From positions 1-64,000 of the forward strand of contig VSNQ01000005.1 in the NCBI GenBank assembly GCA_009774395.1: 64,000 nt of DNA, written 5' to 3'. Both the position numbers and the translations under genes were made by a program. Shown here piece after piece: positions 7,977 through 16,888 of this stretch (within the stretch, counting starts at the first letter, position 1; each line of letters opens with the position of its first letter). The notes below the pieces were generated by a model, which was not told where the DNA came from, did not search any database, and saw only the letters and a list, made by a program, of their open reading frames with translations. The stretch is from Lachnospiraceae bacterium. GTDB taxonomy: Bacteria > Bacillota > Clostridia > Lachnospirales > Lachnospiraceae.

Positions 7977-8751
7977 TGCCAAGCACCTCCTTTGTCAAAG
8001 ACTGGTACGCCCCCGCAACCTTGCCTTTGGGGTCATGCTCATAGATGCTTATGCCCTCTGCGGACGTTTCCGCCGCCCTCACCGACATCGGTATGCTGTT
8101 CTCAAATATCCGCACCCTGCTTCCGTAAGTTTCGATAAGCAACGCCGTAATGTCCCTTGCATAGTTGGTACGGTTATCCACCATTGTCAGCAGAATGCCC
8201 TCAATCTCCAGTTTTGGGTTAATCTGCCGTTTTACCTTGCCTATGGTCTTAATAAGCTGTTCCAGTCCTTTTACGGGCAGGTATGCCGCCTGAACGGGAA
8301 TGAGTATGCTGTCCGCACAGGCAAAGGCATTTATGGTAACCATGCCCAAAGATGGCATACAGTCAATCAGTATATAACTGTATCTGTCCCTCACCTGCTC
8401 TATGTAGGAACGAAGCACCAGCTCACGGCTCATGACATTCACAAGGGATACTTCCAAGCCTGACAGTTCAATGTTTCCCGGCATCAGGTCAATGCCCTCC
8501 CCATGCTTTAAGATACCGTAGCCCGGTTCCATTTCTTCATCGTTGATTACCTTCTCCAGTACATTTGCAAGGGTGACTTCCAGCTTGTCCGGTTCTGTGA
8601 ATCCTAAACTTGCGGTCAGGCTTCCCTGTGCGTCCGCATCAATCACTAAGACTTTCTTTCCCTGTTTTGCCAGCCCAATCCCTAAGCTGCTTGTTGTGGT
8701 GGTCTTGCCCACTCCGCCCTTTTGGTTTGCTATTGCTATCACTTTACACAT
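7966..8751 (-). CDS. parA: ParA/Soj-family partition ATPase
   Basis: Deviant Walker A ATPase for segregation of the element. QKGGVGKTT (residues 10-18) is the P-loop with signature lysine; VLVIDADAQGS is the Walker A' region and YILIDCMPSLG the Walker B. At 261 residues it is the normal length of a small ParA without an N-terminal HTH. It starts at ATG with GGAGG upstream and overlaps parB. Confidence 0.94.
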   Translation of the reverse strand: MCKVIAIANQKGGVGKTTTTSSLGIGLAKQGKKVLVIDADAQGSLTASLGFTEPDKLEVTLANVLEKVINDEEMEPGYGILKHGEGIDLMPGNIELSGLEVSLVNVMSRELVLRSYIEQVRDRYSYILIDCMPSLGMVTINAFACADSILIPVQAAYLPVKGLEQLIKTIGKVKRQINPKLEIEGILLTMVDNRTNYARDITALLIETYGSRVRIFENSIPMSVRAAETSAEGISIYEHDPKGKVAGAYQSLTKEVLGNGQ

Positions 8752-8772
8752 GGTCTTATTCCTCCGGTTTGT

Positions 8773-8949
8773 TTATTTTTCTTTTACATTCGCTTTCTGC
8801 ACTTCCACATAAGCCCTGTAAAACCTGTTAGTCCCTTTGTTCCTGTATAGTTCGGAAAATTCCGTCACGACAACTTTCGGCTGTCTTTTCAGGATTTTCT
8901 CGAACCACTTAATATCATTCCTTGTTCCCATCAGTCGAATTTTCAGCAC
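8773..8949 (-). CDS. Small conserved element protein (possibly DUF3970-like)
   Basis: 58 residues from a GTG at 8949 with GAGAGG upstream; the frame is open further to an ATG at 8970 without a good ribosome site. The sequence begins VLKIRLMGTRNDIKWFEKIL and has a short beta-alpha-beta look, similar to small DUF3970-type proteins, but I am not certain of the family. It overlaps the end of the upstream gene and lies 21 bases before parA, so it belongs to the par operon. Confidence 0.6.
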   Translation of the reverse strand: MLKIRLMGTRNDIKWFEKILKRQPKVVVTEFSELYRNKGTNRFYRAYVEVQKANVKEK

Positions 8950-9433
8950 GTTTCCTCTCCATTTCTGCAAGGATTTCCTCTACAGACCTTTGTTCCCGGC
9001 AGTATTCCGGATAACGGAGCCGGATGCCCTGCCAGAAGTACAAGGCATAGCCGCAACAGAAAATACCGCTTACGGAATACCTCCTGCACTCGTCAGTCTG
9101 CTCGTCCCTGCGTTTATAGTCATCAACGCTTGGCGTACCGTCCGTGTAAAGGTTAAATGCAAGCCTTACCACCCTGACACTTCCGCTTGTCTGCCAGCCC
9201 TGATGCAGACACTCTGTTTTGATGTACCCGGACTTAATATCATAAATCTGGCTGAAATGATTCCTTGTATCCTCTGATATACCAAGAATGTAAATCAAAG
9301 CCTTGTGATAGCAGTCCTGATGCCTTGCCTGTTCCAATTTCTCATAATAAAACTTCTCATGTTCCTCGTTTGCAAAAACCATGTGTGTGTTGTTGGCGCT
9401 CTGCGCCCCTGCTCTTAACGCTGTGTTGTTCAT
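8915..9433 (-). CDS. DUF6075-like conjugative element protein
   Basis: 172 residues, cytosolic, first gene of the par operon, starting at ATG with AGGAGG upstream. The segment EEHEKFYYEKLEQARHQDC followed by ILGISEDTRNHF matches my recollection of the DUF6075 family, common at this end of clostridial conjugative elements. Function is unknown. No catalytic motif stands out. Confidence 0.75.
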   Translation of the reverse strand: MNNTALRAGAQSANNTHMVFANEEHEKFYYEKLEQARHQDCYHKALIYILGISEDTRNHFSQIYDIKSGYIKTECLHQGWQTSGSVRVVRLAFNLYTDGTPSVDDYKRRDEQTDECRRYSVSGIFCCGYALYFWQGIRLRYPEYCREQRSVEEILAEMERKRAENSTDGNKE

Positions 9434-9670
9434 GTGTGAACCTCCTTAATTTAATTTCTGATTTTTTAACCATAACAACAGAAAAAGGACACTCTCCGTA
9501 TAATTGGAAAATGTCCCTTTAATAGCATTAACTATTAAGTTGTGAGTATACATCTATTCTCTGTTCACACCATATAAGTCCAAATATATCCACCAAAGAC
9601 TATCAGTTTTGATGTCAAACTGATGTAAATTGAAATAAATATCTAAAATATAAGGCTGTAACCGTTGATT
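9434..9670. other. End region of the conjugative element, no gene
   Basis: 237 bases between the first gene of the element and the truncated NERD gene. They contain an inward-reading terminator-like hairpin (9482-9516) and a short inverted repeat ATCAGTTT / AAACTGAT (9602-9624) with two GATGT boxes, the kind of sequence expected for integrase arm or excisionase sites. I see no coding potential. Confidence 0.5.
9482..9516 (-). terminator. Terminator-like hairpin at the element end
   Basis: On the minus strand GGACA and TCC pair with GGA and TGTCC across a loop, followed by TTTTT. It would stop transcription entering the element from the chromosomal side. Confidence 0.5.
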
Positions 9671-10333
9671 TTACGGCATTTCATATTTTGTCGGCAACAA
9701 CCGTAGCCAATTTTTTTCCCATCCCTTTCCATATATCCATCCATTATAATTTTTGCTTTCAAATACAAAAATACCACTTCCGCAAATCAATAATACATCA
9801 ATTTCTGTAGTTTTATTATTTCCTCTATCCAAATAGCAGTTAAAAAGGAATTTTCCCCCTGATTTTTCAAAGTTTCTCAGTTTTTCGTATATCATATATT
9901 CACCATATTTTCCATTATCATGCAGCATATCATAATAATGATTGTGCGTAATTTGATAATATGCCTGCTCATAGTACTTTTCTGCACTGGAAGGTTCTGG
10001 TTCTTCTTGTCCTGTTTCCTTATCTGTGACAACGCCAGTTTTGCGATGCAGCCTTATAAACAGCCAAAATGCACAGAAGGTCATAATTCCTGCAACTGGT
10101 GCTGATAAATACTGAATCGCTATATTATAAACGATTATTGCATCGAATGCCGAGCATAGAATAGAAAGGATACCTCTTACAATGGGAATGCAAAAGATGC
10201 ATAACAAAGCAAAAAAGGCTGCTATCCCACACCATAAATTTTTGATTCGTAATCCAATCAAAGCGGCTATTATAACGCATTCCATTCCAACAAACCATTT
10301 GTTTATCATGGTAAAATTCCCTTTATTTTTCAT
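9671..10333 (-). CDS. NERD-domain membrane protein, 3'-truncated
   Basis: Nuclease-related-domain protein. Three or so membrane segments occupy residues 10-95, followed by a NERD domain from about 140 (GKYGEYMIYEKL, then TEIDVLLICGSGIFVFESKNYNG, containing the conserved acidic and Lys residues). Family members normally continue for another 80-100 residues after the ESKNY motif; here the protein diverges and stops about 25 residues later. The stop coincides with the inferred end of the conjugative element, so the gene was probably cut by its integration. The start overlaps the upstream GNAT gene by 11 bases with GGGAGG upstream. Confidence 0.8.
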   Translation of the reverse strand: MKNKGNFTMINKWFVGMECVIIAALIGLRIKNLWCGIAAFFALLCIFCIPIVRGILSILCSAFDAIIVYNIAIQYLSAPVAGIMTFCAFWLFIRLHRKTGVVTDKETGQEEPEPSSAEKYYEQAYYQITHNHYYDMLHDNGKYGEYMIYEKLRNFEKSGGKFLFNCYLDRGNNKTTEIDVLLICGSGIFVFESKNYNGWIYGKGWEKNWLRLLPTKYEMP

Positions 10334-10844
10334 AATGCTTTTCCTCCCAGTTCACCTCAAACTCGTATAATGCCATAGACCGACCATTGGGATAATCTAT
10401 AATATCAACAATTTTATAGCCAGCATTTAGATAAATCTTTCTAACCATTTTTTCATCCAATGCAGTATCCAAACGGATGTATTGTATACCACGATTACGG
10501 CACTCTACACAAAGTGCTTCTGTAATAAGCTTCGTCATGCCCATCCCAGCGAATTTGCGCCGTACACAAAGTTTATGCAGATAGGCAGCTTCATACTTGG
10601 GTGCAGTGGGCCAATAATCGGAATCTGCCCACTGCAGAATAAAGGCACAGACAACTTCTCCCTCAATCAATCCAATACAGAAATTCTCTGGCTGAGCATT
10701 GGGCGTAATTAATGCTTCCTTTGTCAGCCATTCATCAAGCCAGATACGGATTCCCTGTTCCCGTCCCCATGCTGCAACCTCGCGCATCACAGAAATTGCA
10801 GTATCCATTCTATCAAACTGAATCTCAATGTTCTTGGTTTGCAA
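10323..10844 (-). CDS. GNAT-family N-acetyltransferase
   Basis: 173-residue acetyl-CoA-dependent acetyltransferase. The acetyl-CoA binding region reads LHKLCVRRKFAGMGMTKLITEA, followed by RLDTALDEKMVRKIYLNAGYKIV, both typical of GNAT folds. The start is TTG at 10844 with GGAAGGTG seven bases upstream. It is cotranscribed with the NERD gene. The substrate (small molecule, antibiotic or protein) cannot be told from the sequence. Confidence 0.88.
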   Translation of the reverse strand: MQTKNIEIQFDRMDTAISVMREVAAWGREQGIRIWLDEWLTKEALITPNAQPENFCIGLIEGEVVCAFILQWADSDYWPTAPKYEAAYLHKLCVRRKFAGMGMTKLITEALCVECRNRGIQYIRLDTALDEKMVRKIYLNAGYKIVDIIDYPNGRSMALYEFEVNWEEKHYEK

Positions 10845-11212
10845 CTTCGTTCACCTTCCAATTTTTAACCTGTTACTATGTTTCTTGTACGCAGAAAGAC
10901 TATCCAAGCACAAGAGCATATACGCCTTGCGCCTGATAGTTCTGTTATCATATAATTCGTCTGACAACAAAAAACAGATTTATAAATATCTGTCTAATTA
11001 TTACCCATTCTGGCATATCCTGTCAACCTGCTAGAGAAAAATTTCCTATATGATATCATCTTTACAGTCCGTTTCAACATCTGTCTATGACGTAGGAGGA
11101 GAAATAGTTATAATTCAGTTACAATTCACACCAACGCCAGATTTTGCAACAATTTACGAACATTCGGTGTGAATTATAACAGATTTTGCACACAAAATGC
11201 CCAAAATATAGA
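10845..11212. other. Intergenic region with a palindromic repeat
   Basis: No gene seen. At 11123-11175 an inverted repeat has 10-base arms AATTCACACC / GGTGTGAATT. The 29 bases at 11166-11194 recur exactly, in inverse orientation, at 58185-58213. Confidence 0.5.
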
Positions 11213-13336
11213 TTATTCTAATTGTATCTCCCTGCCCTCAACATGGTGCTTTTCCATTTGGTGGCGAAGCTTGCGGTTTTCAACAGATTCAAACAGAATC
11301 GAAAAGTCATATCCTTCCGGATACAGTTCTTGTGCCGCTACTTGAAGCTTAATGCGTTTATGGTTAATCCAAATCTTTTTGTTTGGCAGTTGTACACGCA
11401 GAACACCTTTTTCATTCGCCGTTTCGCATACAATGCCCAGCTTCTTTTCTGGATAAACCATAACACTGTCACCGATTTGATATGGGATTATTTTTCTTTT
11501 GTGCTGCTTTTGCTTTTGTATTCTTGGAGCAGGTTCTTTCTTTATTGTTTGTGATTCATATAACTGATTTTTAATGGTTATATTATTATTCATTGCTTTT
11601 TTCATTTGTACTGCTTCTTGATTTTCTGCTGTTCCTTGGTTCTCTGCATTTCTTTGCTTTATCTCTGATGTTTTGTAGGCTGCTTTTATCGCAGTTTGGA
11701 GCATGGCATCCGGCATTCCAAGGCGTTTTGCGATATGAAACGCGCAGCTTTCTCCTGCTTCACCGATTACCAATTGGTATAACGGTTTTAGACTTTCTTT
11801 GTCAAACGTCATGCGTGCGTTGACAATCCCCTCTCTTTGCTGGGCATATTGTTTTACTTCGGGATAATGCGTTGTTACAAGGAACAATGCGCCGCTTTTT
11901 GACAGTTCCTCCAAAACAGCCACGGCAATCCCCATTCCCTCTGTGGGGTCTGTGCCAGATCCAAGCTCATCCATAATTACAAGGCTGTCTGGATTGACTT
12001 TACGCAAAATATCCAACACATTGGAAATATGCGCTGAAAATGTAGACAAATTTTCAGAAATATTCTGCCCGTCCCCAATATCACAAAGGAAATTGCTATT
12101 CATACATATGTCCGCCGCTTCTGCTGTTATATGAAGCCCACACTGTGCCATAATACAGTTCAGTGCAACGGTTTTCATTGCAACGGTTTTGCCGCCTGTG
12201 TTCGGCCCTGTTATAATCACGCCTTGATATCCGTCCCCAATGCGAAACTGCAATGGTACACATACTTCCTTCTCCATAAGCGGATGTCTGCCATTTTTTA
12301 TTGTAATCCGCCGCTCGGTGTTAATCTTTGGTGCACAGGCATCACAATCTATACTTAGCTTTCCTTTAGAAAAAATAAAATCCAATTTCTCCAATAGTTT
12401 AATATCTTTTTCTAAATTATCCGAAGCGTCTGCTATCATTGCTGAAAGGGTATATAAAATACGGCGTTCCTCATTTTCCGCATCCAGACGCAGTTCCTGC
12501 AACTCCGAAAAATATTTACCAACTGCTGATGGTTCTATAAATAATGTACTTCCAGAGGAGGATTTATCCATAACGCTGCCACTTACTTTCAACTTATACT
12601 CCTTCTTAACTGGAACGCAGATATGCCCGCTTCGTATGGTACTAAAACTGTCTGACATATATTGTTTATTGTTTCGGATAATTAGATCCGCTTTCTCACG
12701 CATTTTATCTTCTGTCCGCACAATTGCACTGCGCAGATCTTTTAAAAGTGACGTTGCATTATCGTCCACTCTGCCATCACGGATTTGAAGATGAATTTCT
12801 TGCTCTAAATCCTCTGGCGTATTAAGATTTTCCGAATAATACGGAAGCGACAGCGAATATGCTTTTCCCCGATCTAAATAAGATTTCATCCGCCTTATTG
12901 ACACGATTGTCATTTTTATTTGTTCTAACTGCAAAGCAGTCAGACATCCGCCTTTCTGTGCAATAATTAATAACTCACGGATGCCCTCCATTGCGCTAAG
13001 CGGCGGATTTCCACACTTTTCTAACAGTATTTTTGCTTCCGTAGTATCCCGCAGCATTTTTCGCAATTCTGCTTCTATAAGACGCGGAATGATATCCTCT
13101 ATTTCTTTCTTCGCCTGCTTCGTTAAGGCAAGAAGTTTCCACTTCTCTTTGATTTTATGAAATTCTAATAGCGTTTCGAATTGATTTTTGTTATCTTCTA
13201 ATACTGTATCGAATTGATTTCTATTATCCTGACTATTATTTGTTTGACTACTATTGGTTTGAGGGTTATAAATTTGATTTGTTTGATTTTGGTTTGCTTG
13301 GTTTTGCATTATTTGGTTTTGGTTTGCTTGATACAT
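11213..13336 (-). CDS. MutS2-like ATPase lacking the Smr domain
   Basis: Member of the MutS/MutS2 ABC-ATPase family (MutS2 acts on recombination intermediates or collided ribosomes). The core and clamp region spans about 60-340, Walker A is GPNTGGKT (377-384), Walker B LVIMDELGSGTDP (452-464), followed by the LVTTHYPEVKQYA switch. The C-terminal Smr endonuclease domain is absent; the protein ends in a beta-rich segment and FSILFESVENRKLRHQMEKHH, an ending I know from a shorter clostridial MutS-related subfamily, so this is probably not a truncation. Unusual is an Asn/Gln-rich N-terminus (residues 1-55) and a second Gln/Asn-rich insert around 575-620. Confidence 0.87.
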   Translation of the reverse strand: MYQANQNQIMQNQANQNQTNQIYNPQTNSSQTNNSQDNRNQFDTVLEDNKNQFETLLEFHKIKEKWKLLALTKQAKKEIEDIIPRLIEAELRKMLRDTTEAKILLEKCGNPPLSAMEGIRELLIIAQKGGCLTALQLEQIKMTIVSIRRMKSYLDRGKAYSLSLPYYSENLNTPEDLEQEIHLQIRDGRVDDNATSLLKDLRSAIVRTEDKMREKADLIIRNNKQYMSDSFSTIRSGHICVPVKKEYKLKVSGSVMDKSSSGSTLFIEPSAVGKYFSELQELRLDAENEERRILYTLSAMIADASDNLEKDIKLLEKLDFIFSKGKLSIDCDACAPKINTERRITIKNGRHPLMEKEVCVPLQFRIGDGYQGVIITGPNTGGKTVAMKTVALNCIMAQCGLHITAEAADICMNSNFLCDIGDGQNISENLSTFSAHISNVLDILRKVNPDSLVIMDELGSGTDPTEGMGIAVAVLEELSKSGALFLVTTHYPEVKQYAQQREGIVNARMTFDKESLKPLYQLVIGEAGESCAFHIAKRLGMPDAMLQTAIKAAYKTSEIKQRNAENQGTAENQEAVQMKKAMNNNITIKNQLYESQTIKKEPAPRIQKQKQHKRKIIPYQIGDSVMVYPEKKLGIVCETANEKGVLRVQLPNKKIWINHKRIKLQVAAQELYPEGYDFSILFESVENRKLRHQMEKHHVEGREIQLE

Positions 13337-13801
13337 ATTTTATCATTCCTTTCCTTTAATTCAACAGCCAGGAATTTTTATATTTATTCCCAACTTCCCC
13401 TATCTGCAATCGAGTAGAGAACATTTATCTCCCCCTATAAATAGAGATTCCTATTTATGCTGCACAACAAAAAAATCATGGGTATCCGCCTTACAATAAA
13501 TAATACTGCGCAGGCAACTGTAGTATATTTAAAATATACTTTGCAGATACTCCATGATTTTATAGTGATAAAATATTATCAAGGCAATTACCTTCCCCAC
13601 TATTCTCTGTGCGATCCGTTTGTTATTTTAGCGGCATAGTTTCTTTGCACGAATCTTGCCGCGCGCCCCATGCACCACTTTTGCGGCATAGTTCCTCTAC
13701 ATGGGGCTGCGCAATTGAGTAGGGGAATGTTCTTCTCCCCTACTCGCGTGCCAAGCACTCGTCAGCTATGCTGGCAATCTTCCTTGAGTGCCCGTGTGCA
13801 T

Positions 13802-13830
13802 AAAAAAGCATGACCAAACAAGCCATGCTT
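13802..13830 (-). terminator. Rho-independent terminator upstream of the MutS2-like gene
   Basis: On the minus strand AAGCATG pairs with CATGCTT around an 11-base loop and is followed by TTTTTT. It would end a transcript coming from the right, where only a gene remnant is left. Confidence 0.65.
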
Positions 13831-14150
13831 CCATAAATGTCCATATAACAGTAGAATAGAGTTCACTATATAGATAATTATTTCTGTATGCTGCGCAGTT
13901 GTAAGACTGATATCAGAGGGCAGACTTCACCTGTAAAAAATACAGTCCTAAACCGAAGCTGCAGCCTCTTTTCAATTATTTTATTATATTTTCTTACAAG
14001 ATAAACGCACTCATACACGATCTATATTATTGTATTACAACTAAACGGCAAAAGATTTACCGTTCTGTTCCATCAGCCGCACGCCGCAAAGCGGCAATTT
14101 CCCTTAGCGCGGCTGTATGCATATTGTTATACTGATACTCACGAACGATT

Positions 14151-14220
14151 AGATTTTCCTTTCTGCACAGCACGTATTGCCCACTTATGAAATATGGGCT
14201 GTGCTGAAATTGGAAAATCT
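14151..14220. repeat. Extragenic palindrome with interrupted arms
   Basis: AGATTTTCC (14151-14159) pairs with GGAAAATCT (14212-14220), with a second pairing of GCACAGC and GCTGTGC inside. No gene association visible. Confidence 0.5.
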
Positions 14221-14256
14221 TAACGGTCGTCCGTAGAGCATCCGTCTTTCCGACGC

Positions 14257-14419
14257 TTAGGAATTGTAGGGAAATAAGCGCTCAGATTGCGCAGGATATT
14301 TCTTCAAGATTGTAGGAGAAAAAACGTAGGCGTAGCGGGCTACGGCGAGGCTTTTTCTCCTGCAAGATTGAAGAAATAGACAAACAAGATGTGTCACTTA
14401 TTTTTCTACAGTTCCTTAA
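14257..14419. repeat. Palindromic repeat element, full-length form
   Basis: 163 bases beginning TTAGGAATTGTAG and ending CTACAGTTCCTTAA, with long interrupted arms and a central hairpin in which AGGAGAAAAA pairs with TTTTTCTCCT around GGCGTAGCGGGCTACG. Both outer halves recur, in the opposite orientation and without the central hairpin, at 16782-16864. Terminal inverted repeats and small size resemble a miniature inverted-repeat element. Confidence 0.65.
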
Positions 14420-14553
14420 TACAATACGCTAAAAGTGCGTTTACATTTCCACACACAACATACAACATTCCTGCTATTAAAATTTTACAGAATAATCTTA
14501 TAGCTTTTCCTTTTCTATTTTTGATAGGTCTTAATCACTTATATTTACTATTT

Positions 14554-14844
14554 CTAATTAAAGAACAAGCGTTTTGGTTTCTCCACATACTCTACTTCGT
14601 CGAGATCGGCAAACGCATCAATAAAATCTTCACGAACTGTGGCTATCGCGTAGCCGTTAATCAACGGTTCAATGTGAATCACTTCTGACTCCAGCTTTTC
14701 CAACGCACCATGATATTTTACAATTAATTCCCAAGTCCTTGTGGCAGGTGTATAGCCCGTCATAAGGATTTGGGATTTTTCCAATTCTTCTGTTGTTGCC
14801 GAAAGCGCAAGATTTAATAAATTTTCCAATTTCGCGTTTGCCAT
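14554..14844 (-). pseudogene. Remnant of an S8-family serine peptidase (prodomain only)
   Basis: The 96 residues match the N-terminal prodomain of the clostridial S8 (subtilisin-like, CspC-related) peptidases: MANAKLENLLNLAL, then TWELIVKYHG, and the stretch ending VEYVEKPKRLFF, which in intact proteins leads directly into the catalytic domain. Here a stop follows at once and no Asp/His/Ser triad segment exists in the next 1.2 kb. The start is intact, ATG with GGAG upstream. This is a 3' deletion; a palindromic repeat element ends 134 bases downstream of the stop. Confidence 0.75.
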
Positions 14845-15038
14845 TGCCCCTACTCCGTTTCTGCTGCCATACCGTTATTATATGACAGCAAAACCGTCTT
14901 GGTTCACCCCGCAGCACGATATTTACAGAACGGCAAAAAGATTTGCCGTTTCGCTGCGTCAGCCGCACGACATTACATTGGCTTACGAACGTAATTACCT
15001 GGAACGATATGGAAAATTTATCGCTCATGCGTATAAAA

Positions 15039-16535
15039 TTAGCGATATGCGATTGCGTTCCAGCGAAGTTCGTTCTTCAATGAACGGATATTTGTATTCT
15101 TGTCAATTACCACCGCTTCAATGCCCATTGCATCCGCCCAATCAACCATTTGGTCTACAGTTAAATCGTATGAGAAAGCTGTATGATGCGCACCGCCTGC
15201 CAAAATCCAAGCTTCTGCGCCAACCGCAAGACTTGGTTCTGGTGTCCAGAATGCTGTTGCAACGGGAAGTTTCGGCATTGGTTTCTCAACCTTCTTGCAC
15301 TCAACCGCATTAATAATCAAACGGAAACGGTTGCCTAAATCAATTAAAGATGTTGCAACTGCCGGGCCTGTCTTTGATGTAAATACAAGTCTTGCCGGAT
15401 CTTCACGGTTCCCCATTGAAAGCGGACATACTTTAATTGAAATCGGGCCATCTGCCACTGTCGGACATACTTCCAACATATGTGCCTGCAAAATTCCTTC
15501 CTTGCCAGCGACAAAATTATAAGTATAATCCTCCATAAACGAAGTACCCTTTGCATCTTTTACATTGGATGCCATAATCTTCATTAAGCGTACCATTGCC
15601 GCAGTTTTCCAATCACCTTCACCGCCGAAACCATAACCTTTTTCCATTAAACGCTGGATTGCAAGTCCTGGAAGCTGCTTTAAGCCGCCAAGCATCCCAA
15701 AATGCGTTACAATTGCGTGATAATCGCGCTCTTCAAGGAATTTCTCCATACCGATTTCAATAGCAGCCTGAACTTCTACGTGTCTGCGGAACTCTGCTTC
15801 GTCCCTGCCCTCAAGCAGGATCTGATATTTGCTGTAATACTCGTCTGTCAATGCGCTGACATCGCCTGCTGAAACAGCATTTACATATTCTACAAGGTCA
15901 TTTACATTGTAATGATCGATTTCCCAGCCAAATTGAATCTGTGCCTCAACCTTATCCCCCTCTGTTACCGCAACATTGTTCATATTGTCGCCAAAACGGC
16001 ATACACGGATATGAGAAGATTCCATAATACCAACTGCTGTTACCATCCACTGCGCAATCTGCTTGATTACTTCTGGATTCTGCCAATGACCTACTACAAT
16101 TTTGCGCTCAATTCCCATGCGGCTGACAATATGACCATACTCGCGATCACCATGCGCTGACTGGTTTTCATTCATAAAATCCATATCAATTGTATCATAC
16201 GGAATTTCCTCATTAAACTGCGTATGGAAATGCATTAACGGCTTTCTATATTCTTGTAGTCCCAGAATCCACGACTTTGCTGGTGAAAATGTATGCATCC
16301 ATGTAATAACGCCTGCACACTCCTCATCTGCATTCGCTTCATTAAAAGTCTTGCGGATCACAGCATTTGTAATTAATGTTGGTTTCCAAACTACTTCATA
16401 AGGCAGCAATCCAGACTGATTCAGCCCGTCTACAATTTTTTTTGAATGTTCTGCTACATTTCTTAGACATTCGTCACCATACAAATCCTGTGAACCCGTT
16501 GCAAACCAAAACTTATAATTCTTTCCTGTCTTCAT
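15039..16535 (-). CDS. araA: L-arabinose isomerase
   Basis: Converts L-arabinose to L-ribulose in the cytosol, Mn-dependent, first step of arabinose catabolism. It is 498 residues, normal for the family. The metal ligands and catalytic residues are in GGEGDWKTA, TSFMEDYTYNF, LQAHMLEVCPT and GGAHHTAFSYDL, corresponding to the two Glu and two His of the E. coli enzyme. The ATG at 16535 is chosen because AAAGGG lies about 9 bases before it; a TTG at 16544 is too close. Ribulokinase and epimerase genes are not adjacent, so the pathway must be completed elsewhere. An AraC-type regulator is divergent at 16992 and may control it. Confidence 0.95.
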   Translation of the reverse strand: MKTGKNYKFWFATGSQDLYGDECLRNVAEHSKKIVDGLNQSGLLPYEVVWKPTLITNAVIRKTFNEANADEECAGVITWMHTFSPAKSWILGLQEYRKPLMHFHTQFNEEIPYDTIDMDFMNENQSAHGDREYGHIVSRMGIERKIVVGHWQNPEVIKQIAQWMVTAVGIMESSHIRVCRFGDNMNNVAVTEGDKVEAQIQFGWEIDHYNVNDLVEYVNAVSAGDVSALTDEYYSKYQILLEGRDEAEFRRHVEVQAAIEIGMEKFLEERDYHAIVTHFGMLGGLKQLPGLAIQRLMEKGYGFGGEGDWKTAAMVRLMKIMASNVKDAKGTSFMEDYTYNFVAGKEGILQAHMLEVCPTVADGPISIKVCPLSMGNREDPARLVFTSKTGPAVATSLIDLGNRFRLIINAVECKKVEKPMPKLPVATAFWTPEPSLAVGAEAWILAGGAHHTAFSYDLTVDQMVDWADAMGIEAVVIDKNTNIRSLKNELRWNAIAYR

Positions 16536-16706
16536 GCCAATCAACCCTTTCTTATTTTGTATCCTTCTACAAATTTCACAATACCGATACTATATTTGTA
16601 TCATAAAAAGGGAAAATTTACAACAATTATTTTAATAAAAATTAAAATATTTTATTATACAATAAATTTCATTCGTTATTTTGATAAATCAGCGGCTTTT
16701 TATATA

Positions 16707-16735
16707 TTGACTTGACCACATAGAATCAGTATAAT
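16707..16735 (+). promoter_or_regulatory. Near-consensus sigma-A promoter facing the AraC-type regulator
   Basis: TTGACT (16707-16712), 17-base spacer, TATAAT (16730-16735) on the plus strand. The start codon it faces is about 255 bases downstream; two palindromic repeats occupy the space between. Confidence 0.65.
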
Positions 16736-16781
16736 ATGGGTAAAATACGTTGCAGTTCGACCGTGCAGTATATTATACTGC

Positions 16782-16864
16782 TTAGGAACTGTAGAAAAAT
16801 AAGTGACACATCTTGAAGAAATATCCTGCGCAATCTGAACACTTATTTTCCTACAATTCCTTAA
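16782..16864. repeat. Palindromic repeat element, short form
   Basis: 83 bases from TTAGGAACTGTAG to CTACAATTCCTTAA. It equals the two outer parts of the element at 14257-14419 joined without the central hairpin, in inverse orientation. It lies in the leader between the promoter at 16707 and the AraC-type gene. Confidence 0.65.
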
Positions 16865-16888
16865 CAGCTAAAATTTCCGAGTAACCTG

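Larger units (their letters stand above)
1..9690. mobile_element. One end of an integrative conjugative element (Tn1549-like)
   Basis: A block of minus-strand genes typical of the maintenance end of clostridial conjugative elements: DUF6075-like protein, ParA, ParB, RepA with a DUF6017-type end, a small HTH protein, PcfB/DUF3801 and the VirD4 coupling protein. The remaining transfer genes and the integrase would lie to the left of the window. The right boundary is placed near 9690 because the chromosomal NERD gene loses its normal sequence there; the exact attachment site is not resolved. The block is visibly more GC-rich than the DNA to its right. It carries a second element at 1-2654. The family assignment comes from gene content only. 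Confidence 0.75.
13340..14553. other. 1.2-kb gene-free region with several palindromes
   Basis: No convincing gene. It contains a minus-strand terminator (13802-13830), a CGGCAAAAGATTTACCG hairpin (14044-14063), a hairpin with arms AGATTTTCC / GGAAAATCT (14151-14220) and a 163-base repeat element (14257-14419). It probably marks a site of deletion, since a peptidase gene stub sits at its right edge. Confidence 0.55.

Noticed and set aside
11213..13336. Missing Smr domain as evidence of a broken mutS2
   Set aside because: The ending matches a known shorter MutS-related subfamily and all ATPase motifs are intact, so truncation is not required.
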